Shown: positions 1 to 7,799, numbered from the stretch's first letter. The stretch is DNA of 33,645 nt from Gaiellaceae bacterium (GCA_021323315.1 JAJTCQ010000013.1:1-33645); one strand, 5' to 3'. Notes: generated by a model not told the origin, from the sequence alone. A program made the numbers and translations.

Positions 1-199
1 GCGTCGCGTGCTTGATCGTCGCGTCGCTGCCGGGGAAGTACACGCTCTCGCGGCCGTCGTCCCAGCGCACGCGGTAGTGCTCGTTGGGCAGTTCTCCCAG
101 GACCTCGAGGATCTCGGCGATCCGTTCGGACTCGCCAACGCGGTGACCTGTGATCACGATCAGATCCCCTACCTCGGCTCCATGCTCTGTCTTCGTCAC
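1..199 (-). CDS. DUF1918 domain protein (partial, C-terminus beyond window)
   Basis: Reads leftward and runs off the window edge after 66 codons. The visible part has the DUF1918 pattern: an early EVGDLIVI strand, then a VRWDDGRE segment and a YFPGSDA segment. These are small beta-barrel proteins of unknown biochemistry; mycobacterial DUF1918 proteins include Rv0569, a DosR-regulon member (known from literature). I chose the GTG at 199 because AGGAGG lies 5 bp before it; an in-frame ATG at 214 has no ribosome site and contains that Shine-Dalgarno sequence. A copy of the window's shared 12-bp promoter element (252-263) faces this gene, but its spacing does not match the other promoters. Confidence 0.8.
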   Translation of the reverse strand, partial: MTKTEHGAEVGDLIVITGHRVGESERIAEILEVLGELPNEHYRVRWDDGRESVYFPGSDATIKHAT

Positions 200-251
200 G
201 TCGTCCTCCTTCATCTGAGAGGAGCTTGCCTTACGGTCACTGCACGTTTAT

Positions 252-263
252 CCGGGCAACTAC
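252..263 (-). promoter_or_regulatory. Shared 12-bp element, site A (upstream of DUF1918 gene)
   Basis: Read on the minus strand it is GTAGTTGCCCGG, one base from the consensus GTASTTNYCCGC, with the flank ATCA. It lies 52 bp before the GTG start of the DUF1918 gene. The -10 hexamer found 45-47 bp after the element at other promoters is absent here, since that position falls in the ribosome site. This copy is therefore less certain, or could serve another start site. Confidence 0.45.
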
Positions 264-336
264 TGATTCGCCATCCGTGAGTGACCGCTCACCTCCCCGC
301 GCTGTGTGACGGAGGATCAGGGTCCCGGGGACGGCC

Positions 337-1080
337 ATGGACATCGAGACACTGCTCTGGATCCTCGCTGCCGGCCTCGCCACCGGCGTGGGCGGACTTG
401 CGCTGCTGCTCGTGCCGCGGCCCTCGGACTCCCTCCTCGACGTCCTCCTCGGGTTCACCGCGGGGGTCATGCTGGCCGCGACGGCATTCAGTCTGCTCGT
501 GCCTGCGCTCGACGAGGGGACGCTCGCGGAGGTGCTCGCCGGAGTGTTGGCGGGCGGCGCAGCGCTTCTGGCGCTCGACGTCCTCGTCCCGCACGTCCAC
601 CTGCGCTTCGTCGAGCGAGGCCACGCCGACGCCGCCGCGAGCAACCGCGCCCTCCTGCTGCTCTCGGCCCTCACGATCCACAACATCCCGGAGGGGATGG
701 CGGTAGGGGTCGCGTTCGCCGCCGGGGGGCCGGAGCTGGGCATCCCGATCGCGCTCGCGATCGGGATCCAGAACGTGCCCGAGGGATTCGCCGCCGCCGC
801 GCCGCTCCTGGCCGCCGGCCACACTCGACGCTCTGCGATCGGAGTTGCCGCGCTGACCGGGGCGGTCGAGCCACCGGCGGCGCTCCTCGCGTTTGCCGCG
901 GTGAGTGTCGCCGCGACCCTGCTCCCGTTCGTTCTCGCCTTCGCGGGCGGCGCGATGCTCTACGTCGTGGTCGACGAGCTCGTTCCCGAGAGTCACGCCC
1001 GGGGCAACGAGCGTGCGGCCTCGGGAGGACTTCTCACGGGATTCGCTCTCATGCTCGCGCTCGACAACGCCTTCGGGTAG
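337..1080 (+). CDS. ZIP-family divalent metal transporter
   Basis: A 247-residue integral membrane protein that should move zinc or related divalent metals into the cytoplasm. It is hydrophobic almost throughout, with about eight membrane segments. Two family signatures are visible: HNIPEGMAVG near residue 112 and a second QNVPEG motif near residue 147, which supply the metal-binding His, Asn and Glu of ZIP proteins. A short histidine-containing loop (HVHLRF, near residue 87) separates the halves. Length is typical for bacterial ZIP/GufA-like proteins. The ATG at 337 gives a complete first helix; a GGGGACGG stretch just before it is a weak ribosome site. It ends just before a strong bidirectional terminator, so it is probably monocistronic. 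Exact metal unknown. Confidence 0.88.
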   Translation: MDIETLLWILAAGLATGVGGLALLLVPRPSDSLLDVLLGFTAGVMLAATAFSLLVPALDEGTLAEVLAGVLAGGAALLALDVLVPHVHLRFVERGHADAAASNRALLLLSALTIHNIPEGMAVGVAFAAGGPELGIPIALAIGIQNVPEGFAAAAPLLAAGHTRRSAIGVAALTGAVEPPAALLAFAAVSVAATLLPFVLAFAGGAMLYVVVDELVPESHARGNERAASGGLLTGFALMLALDNAFG

Positions 1081-1091
1081 CGCAGGGTCGG

Positions 1092-1129
1092 ATAGACAGG
1101 GGCCGCTCCTTGGAGCGGCCCCTGTCTAT
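1092..1129. terminator. Bidirectional hairpin terminator between ZIP and Hsp20 genes
   Basis: A perfect inverted repeat with 18-bp arms and almost no loop (ATAGACAGGGGCCGCTCC and its complement, separated by TT). It lies 11 bp after the ZIP stop and 8 bp before the stop of the convergent Hsp20 gene, where a shared terminator is expected. There is no long T tract. Confidence 0.85.
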
Positions 1130-1137
1130 GAAGCTGC

Positions 1138-1560
1138 CTACTTCTTGGCCGCGATCTCGACCTTGCGCGGCTTCGGGACGTTCACCTTCGGTGCGTGAAC
1201 CGTGAGTACGCCCTTGGTGAACTCGGCGCCGACCTTCGTCGTATCCGCCTCGAGCGGAAGCGTGAAGCGGCGCTCGAAGGTCCTCTCGAGACGCTCGTGA
1301 AGGCGGTACTGCTTGTCCGTCTCCTCCTTCGTCTCGAGCTGCTCACCCTTCACGACGAGCGTGTGGTCGGTCACCTCGACCGAGAGCTCCTTCTCCGCGA
1401 ACCCCGGTACCTCGAGCTCGAACGCGTACTCCTTGTCGGTCTCGTAGATATCCGCGGCCGGAAGCGCACCCGGAGCGATGCCGAACTCGTCGAACATCCT
1501 CCGTAGGGGCCGATCGATTGCCTCGATCGCCGGAAAGGGACTCCAGCGCACGATGGTCAT
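1138..1560 (-). CDS. Hsp20 / alpha-crystallin small heat shock protein
   Basis: A 140-residue ATP-independent holdase chaperone. The N-terminal arm (FPAIEAIDRPLRRMFDEF) is followed by an alpha-crystallin domain from about residue 35 to 128, with the hallmark ELEVPGF strand, LVVKGE, FERRFTLP and the closing GVLTVHAPK. The C-terminal tail carries the VPKPRKVEI segment, similar in place to the I-X-I tail that docks between subunits. The ATG at 1560 has AGGAGGTGG 5 bp upstream. The mycobacterial relative HspX/Acr is a dormancy protein; here too the gene has a copy of the shared promoter element (core at 1645-1656, predicted -10 at 1593-1598). It converges on the ZIP gene across a shared terminator. 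Confidence 0.95.
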   Translation of the reverse strand: MTIVRWSPFPAIEAIDRPLRRMFDEFGIAPGALPAADIYETDKEYAFELEVPGFAEKELSVEVTDHTLVVKGEQLETKEETDKQYRLHERLERTFERRFTLPLEADTTKVGAEFTKGVLTVHAPKVNVPKPRKVEIAAKK

Positions 1561-1592
1561 TGGGCCACCTCCTTCCTATGCCTTCATCCCTC

Positions 1593-1656
1593 AGCGTGAC
1601 GGTGCATTCACTGACGCGCATCGGTCCCTTCGTGCACGAACGGCGCGGGAAACTAC
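1593..1656 (-). promoter_or_regulatory. Shared-architecture promoter, site B (Hsp20)
   Basis: Minus strand: core GTAGTTTCCCGC at 1656-1645, then exactly 20 bp to CCGATG (1624-1619), then -10 candidate CACGCT (1598-1593), 46 bp after the core. A leader of about 26 nt with a strong ribosome site would follow. Back-to-back with site K, which drives the divergent ferredoxin oxidoreductase operon. Confidence 0.75.
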
Positions 1657-1700
1657 GCACCCGGCGCTCGCCGTGCCGACGACCGACACGCCCAGCGGTG

Positions 1701-1764
1701 CGGCCTTCCCGCAAGTCAGTTCCGGGATGACGCCGATGGCCGATCCAGCGCACGCGCCCACCCT
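1701..1764 (+). promoter_or_regulatory. Shared-architecture promoter, site K (2-oxoacid:ferredoxin oxidoreductase operon)
   Basis: Variant core CGGCCTTCCCGC at 1701-1712, CCGATG at 1733-1738 (20 bp later) and -10 candidate CACCCT at 1759-1764 (46 bp after the core). The -10 ends 6 bp before the ATG at 1771, and no Shine-Dalgarno is present, so the mRNA is predicted to be leaderless. Confidence 0.7.
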
Positions 1765-1770
1765 TATGCC

Positions 1771-3066
1771 ATGGGTACGTTCGTCGACGAGCTGTCTCGC
1801 GAGCTTCGTCCTCCGTTGACCGCGGAGGCCGCCGCCGTCGAGGCGGACCGCTGCCTCGAGTGCGGCGGAGCGCACGCACCGGCGCCGTGTGTCGTCGAGT
1901 GCCCGGCAAACATCGACGTGCCAAGGTTCGTAGGCGCCATCGCGGCAGGCGATCCGGCAAGTGCGGCGCGCACGATCTTCGCCGAGAACGTCCTCGGCGG
2001 AACCTGCTCGCGCGTCTGCCCGGTCGAGGTGCTCTGCCAGCGAGATTGCGTGCTGATCCATGAGGGTCGCGCGCCGATCGAAATCGGCGCGTTGCAGCGC
2101 TACGCGACCGACTGGGCGTACAGGAACGGCGTGCCGCTGCGCGCGGCCGCTCCGCCGAACGGCAAGTCCGTGGCCGTGATCGGCGCGGGGCCGGCAGGAC
2201 TTGCCGCGGCGGGCGAGCTCGCAGCGCGCGGCTACGCCGTAACGGTCTACGACGAGCGCGCCGAGATCGGCGGCCTCGTCCGCTATGCGATCGCGCCGTA
2301 TCGGCAGACGAACGAGCCGCTCCCCGACGAGGCACGGCTGCTCGCCGAGCTCGGCGTGGAATTCCGGCTCGGCACGAGTGTCGGCTCGGCGCGTCTCGAC
2401 GAGCTCATCTCCGAGGTCGACGCGATCGTGCTCGCGGTTGGTATGGGCGAGGATCTCGACGTCGCGTACGACGGCGACGACCTCGACGGAGTCTGGGAGT
2501 CGCTGCCGTTCATCGCGAAGTTGAAGACCGGTGAGCCGCCCACCGTCGGTGAGCGGGTCGCCGTCGTCGGAGGCGGAAACACCGCGGTCGACGTCGCTGT
2601 CGAGGCAAAGCGCCTTGGCGCGGAGGTCTCGCTTCTTCTGTATCGGCGCACGGAGCTGGAGATGCCGGCCTACGAGCACGAGGTCGAGCTCGCACGCGAC
2701 GAGGGCGTCGAGATCCGCTTTCTGACCAGCCCCGTCGCCTTCGTCGGCCGGGACCACGTCGAGGGTGTCCGCTGCGCAGAGATGCGGCTTGGCACGCCGG
2801 ACGAAAGCGGCCGCCGCCGGCCCGAACCCGTCCCGGACAGCGAGTTCGTCATCCCCGTCGACACGGTCGTCAAGGCGATCGGGCAGCGGCCGCGGGACGA
2901 GTTCCGAGCGTTGCTATCGGACATCGACAAGGACGGCCGCACGCGCAACCCGAAGATCTTCGCCGCCGGTGACGCTGTCTCGGGCGGCGCCAGCGTCGTG
3001 CGGGCCGTCGCGGAAGCCAAGCGCGCCGTCTCGGCTCTCGAGGAGTCGCTGCGATGGACGGAATGA
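1771..3066 (+). CDS. GltD-like NAD(P)H/ferredoxin flavoprotein subunit of the operon
   Basis: A 431-residue flavoprotein related to the small subunit of glutamate synthase and to NfnB/dihydropyrimidine dehydrogenase domain II. Residues about 28-95 hold cysteines for two iron-sulfur clusters (CLEC, CVVECP, CSRVCP, LCQRDC). An FAD dinucleotide fold follows (GAGPAGLAAAGE near residue 137), then an NAD(P)H-binding fold (GGGNTAVDVA near residue 268) and a closing FAD motif (IFAAGDAVSGGAS). It heads an operon for a 2-oxoacid:ferredoxin oxidoreductase and overlaps the next gene by 13 bp. I infer that it passes electrons between the oxidoreductase's ferredoxin clusters and NAD(P). No glutamate synthase large subunit lies nearby, which argues against a GltD role. 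The start sits 6 bp after a predicted -10 box, suggesting leaderless translation. Confidence 0.88.
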   Translation: MGTFVDELSRELRPPLTAEAAAVEADRCLECGGAHAPAPCVVECPANIDVPRFVGAIAAGDPASAARTIFAENVLGGTCSRVCPVEVLCQRDCVLIHEGRAPIEIGALQRYATDWAYRNGVPLRAAAPPNGKSVAVIGAGPAGLAAAGELAARGYAVTVYDERAEIGGLVRYAIAPYRQTNEPLPDEARLLAELGVEFRLGTSVGSARLDELISEVDAIVLAVGMGEDLDVAYDGDDLDGVWESLPFIAKLKTGEPPTVGERVAVVGGGNTAVDVAVEAKRLGAEVSLLLYRRTELEMPAYEHEVELARDEGVEIRFLTSPVAFVGRDHVEGVRCAEMRLGTPDESGRRRPEPVPDSEFVIPVDTVVKAIGQRPRDEFRALLSDIDKDGRTRNPKIFAAGDAVSGGASVVRAVAEAKRAVSALEESLRWTE

Positions 3067-3590
3067 CCGAGATCCGCTGGCACGCGCGCGCAGGCCAGGG
3101 CGCGAAGACGGCTGCGCAGATCCTCGCGCTCGCGCTGCTGCGCACCGGAAAGGGCGTGCAGGCCTTTCCCGAGTACGGGCCAGAGCGCCGTGGCGCGCCG
3201 CTGCGCGCGTACACGCGCGTCGCGGATCGGCCCATCCGCCGTCACGATTCGGTCACTGATCCCGACGTCGTCGTCGTGCTCGAGCCGTCACTCGTCCACG
3301 AGGCTGGCGTCGCCGAAGGGCTGGCGCCCGACGGCTACGTGGTCTTCAACGGCGACGAGGCGCCACCCGAGCTCGACGAGGTCGTCGTGCGCTGCGTTCC
3401 CGCTCAGCGGCTCGCGAGCAAGCTCGGCTCGGGCTTCGTGAACATGGTCATGCTCGGCGCAGTTGCAGCCGAGCTCGGCGAGCCGCCGCTCGCCGACCTG
3501 CAGGATGCAGCGGTGGAGACGCTCGGCCGCAAGGTCGCGGCCGACGACGTTCGCCGCGCGCTGTCGGAGGGATACGCATGGCTGAACTGA
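3054..3590 (+). CDS. porG: 2-oxoacid:ferredoxin oxidoreductase, gamma subunit
   Basis: About 178 residues, the normal size for the separate gamma subunit of archaeal-type pyruvate or 2-ketoisovalerate:ferredoxin oxidoreductases. It opens with EIRWHARAGQGAKTAAQILA, the conserved nucleotide-like loop of POR gamma domains, followed by FPEYGPERRGAPLRAYTR. It assembles with delta, alpha and beta subunits to cleave 2-oxoacids into acyl-CoA and CO2 while reducing ferredoxin. Two starts are possible: ATG 3054 (GAGGAG 8 bp before, used here) and ATG 3063, which forms an ATGA overlap with the upstream stop. The gene overlaps both neighbours, so it is translationally coupled. Confidence 0.9.
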   Translation: MDGMTEIRWHARAGQGAKTAAQILALALLRTGKGVQAFPEYGPERRGAPLRAYTRVADRPIRRHDSVTDPDVVVVLEPSLVHEAGVAEGLAPDGYVVFNGDEAPPELDEVVVRCVPAQRLASKLGSGFVNMVMLGAVAAELGEPPLADLQDAAVETLGRKVAADDVRRALSEGYAWLN

Positions 3591-3856
3591 GCACGTGGGA
3601 GTCGCTGCCGATTGCGGGCGCGGTGCGTCCCAGCGGAGCACCTCGTACGAAGACGGGCGGCTGGCGGACGGGCGAGAAACCCGCCGTCGACGTGTCGCTC
3701 TGCGTGAACTGCCTGCTCTGCTGGCTCTACTGCCCCGACTCCGCGGTCACGCTCTCGGGCGAGACGTTCACGGGCTTCGACCTCGAGTACTGCAAGGGCT
3801 GCGGGATCTGCGCGGACGTCTGTCCAGTCGCTGCGATCGAGATGGTGCCGGAATGA
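3578..3856 (+). CDS. porD: 2-oxoacid:ferredoxin oxidoreductase, delta (ferredoxin) subunit
   Basis: A 92-residue protein with two [4Fe-4S] cluster motifs: CVNCLLCWLYCP near residue 42 and CKGCGICADVCP near residue 72. This is the 8Fe ferredoxin-like delta subunit that takes electrons from the thiamine active site. The short N-terminal extension (WRTGEKPAVDVSLC) is typical of delta subunits. ATG 3578 is preceded by GGAGGGATACGC and lies inside the end of the gamma gene (13-bp overlap); the stop overlaps the alpha start by 4 bp (ATGA). The fused order gamma-delta-alpha-beta matches the four-subunit POR/VOR arrangement of archaea and thermophilic bacteria. Substrate (pyruvate or branched-chain 2-oxoacid) cannot be told from sequence alone. 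Confidence 0.93.
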   Translation: MAELSTWESLPIAGAVRPSGAPRTKTGGWRTGEKPAVDVSLCVNCLLCWLYCPDSAVTLSGETFTGFDLEYCKGCGICADVCPVAAIEMVPE

Positions 3857-5007
3857 CCGACGTTCGCCTACTCACGGGTGGCGAGGCCGTCGCTCACGCG
3901 ATGCGCCAGATCGATCCCGATGTCGTTCCCGTCTACCCGATAACGCCGCAGACGCCGATCATCCAGACCTTCGCGAAGCTCATCGCGGACGGGGAGGCGA
4001 GCACGGAGATCGTCAACGTCGAGTCCGAACACTCCGCCATGAGCGCAGCGATCGGCGCCGCGCTTGCAGGGGGACGCACGATGACCGCGACCTCGTCCCA
4101 GGGGCTCGCCCTGATGGCCGAGGTCGTCTACATCGCCGCCTCGATGCGCGCGCCGATCGTGATGGCGCTCGGCAACCGAGCGCTCTCCGGGCCGATCAAC
4201 ATCCACTGCGACCACTCGGACTCGATGCTCATTCGCGACTCCGGAGTCGTGCAGCTCTTCGCCGAGAGTGCGCAGGACGCCTACGACCTGACCGTGATGG
4301 CGCCGCGGATCGCCGAGGACGCGCGCGTCCTGCTGCCGGTGCTCGTCTGCCTCGACGGCTTCACGATCACGCACTCGGCCGAGCCGGTCTCGCTTCTTCC
4401 CGACGACGAGGTTGCCCGCTTCGTCGGGCCCTACCGCCTTCGAAATGCCGTGCTCGACACGACACGCCCGACGACGCAGGGGCCGTTCGCGATGCCCGAC
4501 TACTACTTCGAGCTGCGCCGCCAGCAGGCGGCTGCGCTCGAGGCGGCTCTCGACGTCCTCGAGGAGGTCGCGGCCGAATTCGAACTCTTGTCGCGCCGGC
4601 GGGTCGGCGCCCTCGAGGCGTACCGACTCGAAGATGCGACCCGCGCGATCGTCGCGCTCGGCTCCACCGCGGGAACTGTGAAGGACGTCGTCGACGAGCT
4701 GCGCGATGAGCACGAGGCGGCCGGGCTCCTCAGGCTCGTATCGTTCAGGCCGTTCCCCTCGGCGGCGATCGCGGCAGCGCTCGAGGGATGCGCGAGCGTC
4801 GCCGTGCTGGACCGCGCGGACTCGCCGGGCGGAACACCGCCCCTCCATGCCGAGCTCGCCGCGGCGCTCTACGGCAGCGACCTCGAGCTGGCAGGACACG
4901 TCTACGGCCTCGGCGGCCGCGAGCTGCACCCACCCGACGTGCGGGAGATCTTCAGGGGTGCGGCCGCTCCCTACGTCGGACTGCGAGGTGAGCGATGTCC
5001 CGTCTGA
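3853..5007 (+). CDS. porA: 2-oxoacid:ferredoxin oxidoreductase, alpha subunit
   Basis: A 384-residue alpha subunit. It begins MTDVRLLTGGEAVAHAMRQ, the usual alpha start, and carries the YPITPQTPIIQTF motif near residue 33 and EIVNVESEHSAMSAAIGAA near residue 58, which contribute to the pyrimidine end of the thiamine diphosphate site. The C-terminal half (from about residue 255) is the transketolase-C-like domain, ending in HVYGLGGRELHPPDV. Length and motif order match archaeal PorA. The start at 3853 gives an ATGA overlap with the delta gene; an upstream extension of the frame only reads through that gene. It overlaps the beta gene by 13 bp. Confidence 0.93.
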   Translation: MTDVRLLTGGEAVAHAMRQIDPDVVPVYPITPQTPIIQTFAKLIADGEASTEIVNVESEHSAMSAAIGAALAGGRTMTATSSQGLALMAEVVYIAASMRAPIVMALGNRALSGPINIHCDHSDSMLIRDSGVVQLFAESAQDAYDLTVMAPRIAEDARVLLPVLVCLDGFTITHSAEPVSLLPDDEVARFVGPYRLRNAVLDTTRPTTQGPFAMPDYYFELRRQQAAALEAALDVLEEVAAEFELLSRRRVGALEAYRLEDATRAIVALGSTAGTVKDVVDELRDEHEAAGLLRLVSFRPFPSAAIAAALEGCASVAVLDRADSPGGTPPLHAELAAALYGSDLELAGHVYGLGGRELHPPDVREIFRGAAAPYVGLRGERCPV

Positions 5008-5936
5008 AGACGATCGTGCGCAATCAGCGTGGAGTGCAGCCGCTACGCGGAGGCCACTCCCTGTGCCAGGGGTGCGGCGTCCCGATGGTCGTCCGGACGG
5101 TCTTGAGCACGATCCGTCAGCCGGTCGTCGTCGTGAACGCGACCGGCTGTCTCGAGGTCGCGACGACGCGCTTCCCGACCACCGCCTGGAACGTGCCGTG
5201 GCTCCACGTCGCGTTCGAGAACGCGGCGGCGGTCGCCAGTGGCGTCGAGAGCGCGCAGCGGGTGCTGCGTCGACGGCACGCGCTTCCGGCCGGCGAGGAG
5301 GTGGCCGTGGTCGTCTTCGCAGGCGACGGCGGAACGTACGACATCGGGCTGCAGGCACTCTCGGGGGCGCTTGAGCGCGGCCATCGATTCCTCTTCGTCT
5401 GCTACGACAACGAGGCGTACATGAACACGGGCGTCCAGCGCTCCGGCGCGACGCCCTTCGGCGCGAGCACGACGACCAGCCCCGCGGGACTCGATAGCTT
5501 CGGCAAGGCGCAGCGGCGCAAGGACATGACGGCGATCGCGGTCGCGCACCACGTGCCCTACGTCGCCCAGGCTGCGTCGACGCACTGGCACGACCTGAGC
5601 GTCAAGGTGGAACGCGCCGTCGCTGCGGACGGACCGGCCTTCCTGAACGTGCTGACGGACTGCCCGGTCGGCTGGGGTCATGAACCCAAGCTCGCGAAGC
5701 AGGTGATCGACGCGGCTGTCGAGACCTGCTTCTGGCCGCTCTACGAGGTCGTCGAGGGCCGCCACCGGCTGACGTACACGCCGCGCCAGGCTCCGGTCGA
5801 GGAGTGGCTCGGCTCGCAACAGCGATTCGCGCACCTGTTCAGACCCGAGAACGCGGAGCTCATCAGCCAGATCCAGGGACAGGTCGAGGCTGATTGGAAC
5901 GAGCTGCTCGCTCGCTGCGAAGAGGGACGGATGTGA
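4995..5936 (+). CDS. porB: 2-oxoacid:ferredoxin oxidoreductase, beta subunit
   Basis: A 313-residue thiamine-diphosphate-binding beta subunit. It opens with a cysteine motif (GHSLCQGCGVPMVVR, near residue 20) that ligates the proximal iron-sulfur cluster, has NATGCLEV near residue 49, and the cofactor motif GDGGTYDIG near residue 111 ending in NEAYMNTG near residue 141. Length is that of stand-alone PorB proteins. A GAGGTGA ribosome site sits before the ATG, inside the alpha gene. Together with gamma, delta and alpha it forms the catalytic core that makes acetyl- (or branched acyl-) CoA and reduced ferredoxin, oxygen-sensitive chemistry fitting a low-oxygen role. Its stop overlaps the following small gene (GTGA). 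Confidence 0.93.
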   Translation: MSRLKTIVRNQRGVQPLRGGHSLCQGCGVPMVVRTVLSTIRQPVVVVNATGCLEVATTRFPTTAWNVPWLHVAFENAAAVASGVESAQRVLRRRHALPAGEEVAVVVFAGDGGTYDIGLQALSGALERGHRFLFVCYDNEAYMNTGVQRSGATPFGASTTTSPAGLDSFGKAQRRKDMTAIAVAHHVPYVAQAASTHWHDLSVKVERAVAADGPAFLNVLTDCPVGWGHEPKLAKQVIDAAVETCFWPLYEVVEGRHRLTYTPRQAPVEEWLGSQQRFAHLFRPENAELISQIQGQVEADWNELLARCEEGRM

Positions 5937-6154
5937 TCAACACCCCTCAACGCATCTTCGCCGTAACGTGCGTGGTACCCAGGGATACCGGAGAGCGGCT
6001 GCGCGTGCAGGTCGAGGGGCGCACGGTCACCCTTGCAGCCCCGGACGGCTTCGAGCGCACCTTCAACCTCCCGCGTGGGACGGCAACGCAGGGGCTCCAT
6101 TGGCAGGTCTACGGCGACGTGTTCGAGCTTCGCGCGCCGTACCGAGGCCCATGA
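5933..6154 (+). CDS. Small alpha-crystallin-like (Hsp20/CS fold) protein
   Basis: A 73-residue protein starting at GTG 5933, which overlaps the beta-subunit stop as GTGA with a GAGGGA ribosome site upstream. The sequence reads as a minimal beta-sandwich: RLRVQVEGRTVTLAAP, then FERTFNLPRG, then a closing VFELRAPYRG. That order of strands and the F-x-LP motif recall the core of Hsp20 or CS domains, without the N-terminal arm or C-terminal tail needed for oligomers. I infer a small chaperone or assembly factor for the oxidoreductase; the family assignment is by eye. It is the last gene of the operon and ends 19 bp before a convergent gene. Confidence 0.62.
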   Translation: MINTPQRIFAVTCVVPRDTGERLRVQVEGRTVTLAAPDGFERTFNLPRGTATQGLHWQVYGDVFELRAPYRGP

Positions 6155-6173
6155 ACGGCGTCTGGCCTGCCGC

Positions 6174-6785
6174 TCACCCTTCCTTGACCATCGTGTACCA
6201 GACGCGCTCCGCAACATCCACGACCACCTCACCGATGCGCGCAGCACGCCGGTAGAGCTCGCGTCGCGCGGTCACCTCTCGCAGATCGGGAACGGCGAGG
6301 AGCGACGCCATCGCATCCCTGTAGACCTTCTCGAGATCTCGCTGCGCCCTGAGCGCGGCGTTGGCCTTCTCGGTCGCCTCGGCGGATCTCGCTCCGAGCG
6401 CCTCGATTGCCTCGGCGAGGAGGTGGACAGACCGCGAGACCGCCGCGCACATCTCGGCAAGCGGCGGGTCGGGAGGGCATGCCATCACCTCGCTCTCGCG
6501 GACGAGATCCTTCGAGAGGTTGAGGATCCACTCGATTCCGCGTGAGAGCGTGTAGAGATCCTCCGGTTCCAAGGGGGTTGTGAAAGCGGTTCGGAGCGCC
6601 ACCTCGAGCTCGCGCTTGTGCACGTCTCCCTCGTGCTCGAGCGCCCTGACCGCGTTCGCCTTCGAGGCATCGCCGTGCGCCCATCCGAGGAGAGCATCCA
6701 CAGCCTCGCCGGTCACCACGAACTGCCGCTCGAGCATTCCGAGCACGTCCGGCGATTCAGGAAGGAACCAGCGCTGGGTCTTCAC
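6174..6785 (-). CDS. DUF47 (PhoU-like) Pit accessory protein
   Basis: A 203-residue, mostly helical cytoplasmic protein of the PhoU-like DUF47 family, the usual operon partner of Pit phosphate permeases. The N-terminus KTQRWFLPESPDVLGMLERQ and the helical repeat with HEGDVHKRE (near residue 58) and IEWILNLSKDLVRE (near residue 92) fit the family. These acidic helices bind metal in PhoU relatives and probably gate the transporter. The GTG start at 6785 overlaps the Pit stop as GTGA, so the two are translationally coupled. Reading upstream in the same frame only retraces the Pit gene in another frame. Confidence 0.88.
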   Translation of the reverse strand: MKTQRWFLPESPDVLGMLERQFVVTGEAVDALLGWAHGDASKANAVRALEHEGDVHKRELEVALRTAFTTPLEPEDLYTLSRGIEWILNLSKDLVRESEVMACPPDPPLAEMCAAVSRSVHLLAEAIEALGARSAEATEKANAALRAQRDLEKVYRDAMASLLAVPDLREVTARRELYRRAARIGEVVVDVAERVWYTMVKEG

Positions 6786-7792
6786 GAGAGGAATCTCCAC
6801 ACGGCGAACAACGCCGCGGCCGCGAGAGCGGTCACGGGCACGGTCGTCACCCAGGCTACTCCCATCTCGCGCACGATCGTCCACCGGACGCGCTTCCATC
6901 GTCCACGACCGCCCCCCGTCCCGACGACCGACGACGCCACGACATGAGTCGTGGAGACCGGCGCACCGGCGATGGACGCACCGAGGATGACGCCGGCTGC
7001 GCCGGCCTGGCTCGCGAGACCGTCGAGGGGTCGGATGTCGAAGATTTTCTGGCCGATCGTCCTCGCGATCCTCCAGCCTCCGAGAGCTGTACCAAGCGTG
7101 AGCGCAGCCCCCGAGCCGAGAATCACCCAGAGCGGCGCCGCGAGAGACGACGTGACGCCCTCGGCCAGGAGCACTGCCGCCACGACGCCGACCGCCTTCT
7201 GAGCGTCGTTCGCCCCATGGCTCAACGCAAGGGCGGCGGACGTGACCCACTGCGCGTCGAGTACCGGTGACCGAAATCGCCGTGTGCCGCGTCGGAGGCC
7301 GGCTCGGAGCAGGCGGAGCACGACGAAAGCCGCTGCGGCCCCCAGAAACGGCGAGACCGCGAGCGCGACGAGCACGCCGATCACACCGCTCGGGCGCCAG
7401 CCGTCGAAGCCACCCCAGTTCACCGCATCGGAACCCGCTGCTGCGACCGCTGCACCGACGAGCCCGCCGACGAGCGCGTGGCTCGAGCTCGACGGGAGGC
7501 CGCGGTACCACGTGAGGAAATTCCACCCGAGCGCCGCGAGCAGGGCCGCGATTGCCACCTCGACGGTGTCGTCAGGCTCGATGTCTGCAATTCCCGCGAT
7601 CGTGTTCGCAACAGCCGATCCGAGCACGAGGGGGCCGATGAGGTTGCCCACGGACGCCAGAACGAGTGCCTGCCCCGGCTTCGCGGCGCGGGTCGCCACG
7701 AGCGTCGCGATCGCATTCGACGCGTCGTGGAATCCGTTCGTGAACGCAAACGCGAAGGCCAGCACGATGGCAACCACGAGGCCCGCGTCCAC
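6782..7792 (-). CDS. Pit-family low-affinity phosphate permease
   Basis: A 336-residue membrane transporter for metal-phosphate, driven by protons or sodium. The N-terminal signature FTNGFHDASNAIATLV (residues about 18-33) and its inverted-repeat partner ALSHGANDAQKAVG (near residue 192) mark the two PiT halves; about ten membrane segments are visible. GTG at 7792 has no ribosome site, but a good -10 box (TAGGCT, 7800-7805) ends 7 bp before it, so the mRNA may be leaderless. It is co-transcribed with the DUF47 gene and lies divergent to a membrane protein whose promoter element (site C) falls between them. Confidence 0.93.
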   Translation of the reverse strand: MDAGLVVAIVLAFAFAFTNGFHDASNAIATLVATRAAKPGQALVLASVGNLIGPLVLGSAVANTIAGIADIEPDDTVEVAIAALLAALGWNFLTWYRGLPSSSSHALVGGLVGAAVAAAGSDAVNWGGFDGWRPSGVIGVLVALAVSPFLGAAAAFVVLRLLRAGLRRGTRRFRSPVLDAQWVTSAALALSHGANDAQKAVGVVAAVLLAEGVTSSLAAPLWVILGSGAALTLGTALGGWRIARTIGQKIFDIRPLDGLASQAGAAGVILGASIAGAPVSTTHVVASSVVGTGGGRGRWKRVRWTIVREMGVAWVTTVPVTALAAAALFAVWRFLS

Positions 7793-7799
7793 GACGGGG

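Noticed and set aside
1771-3066. Glutamate synthase small subunit.
   Set aside because: No large subunit nearby, and the gene overlaps the oxidoreductase gamma subunit, so its partner is more likely that complex.
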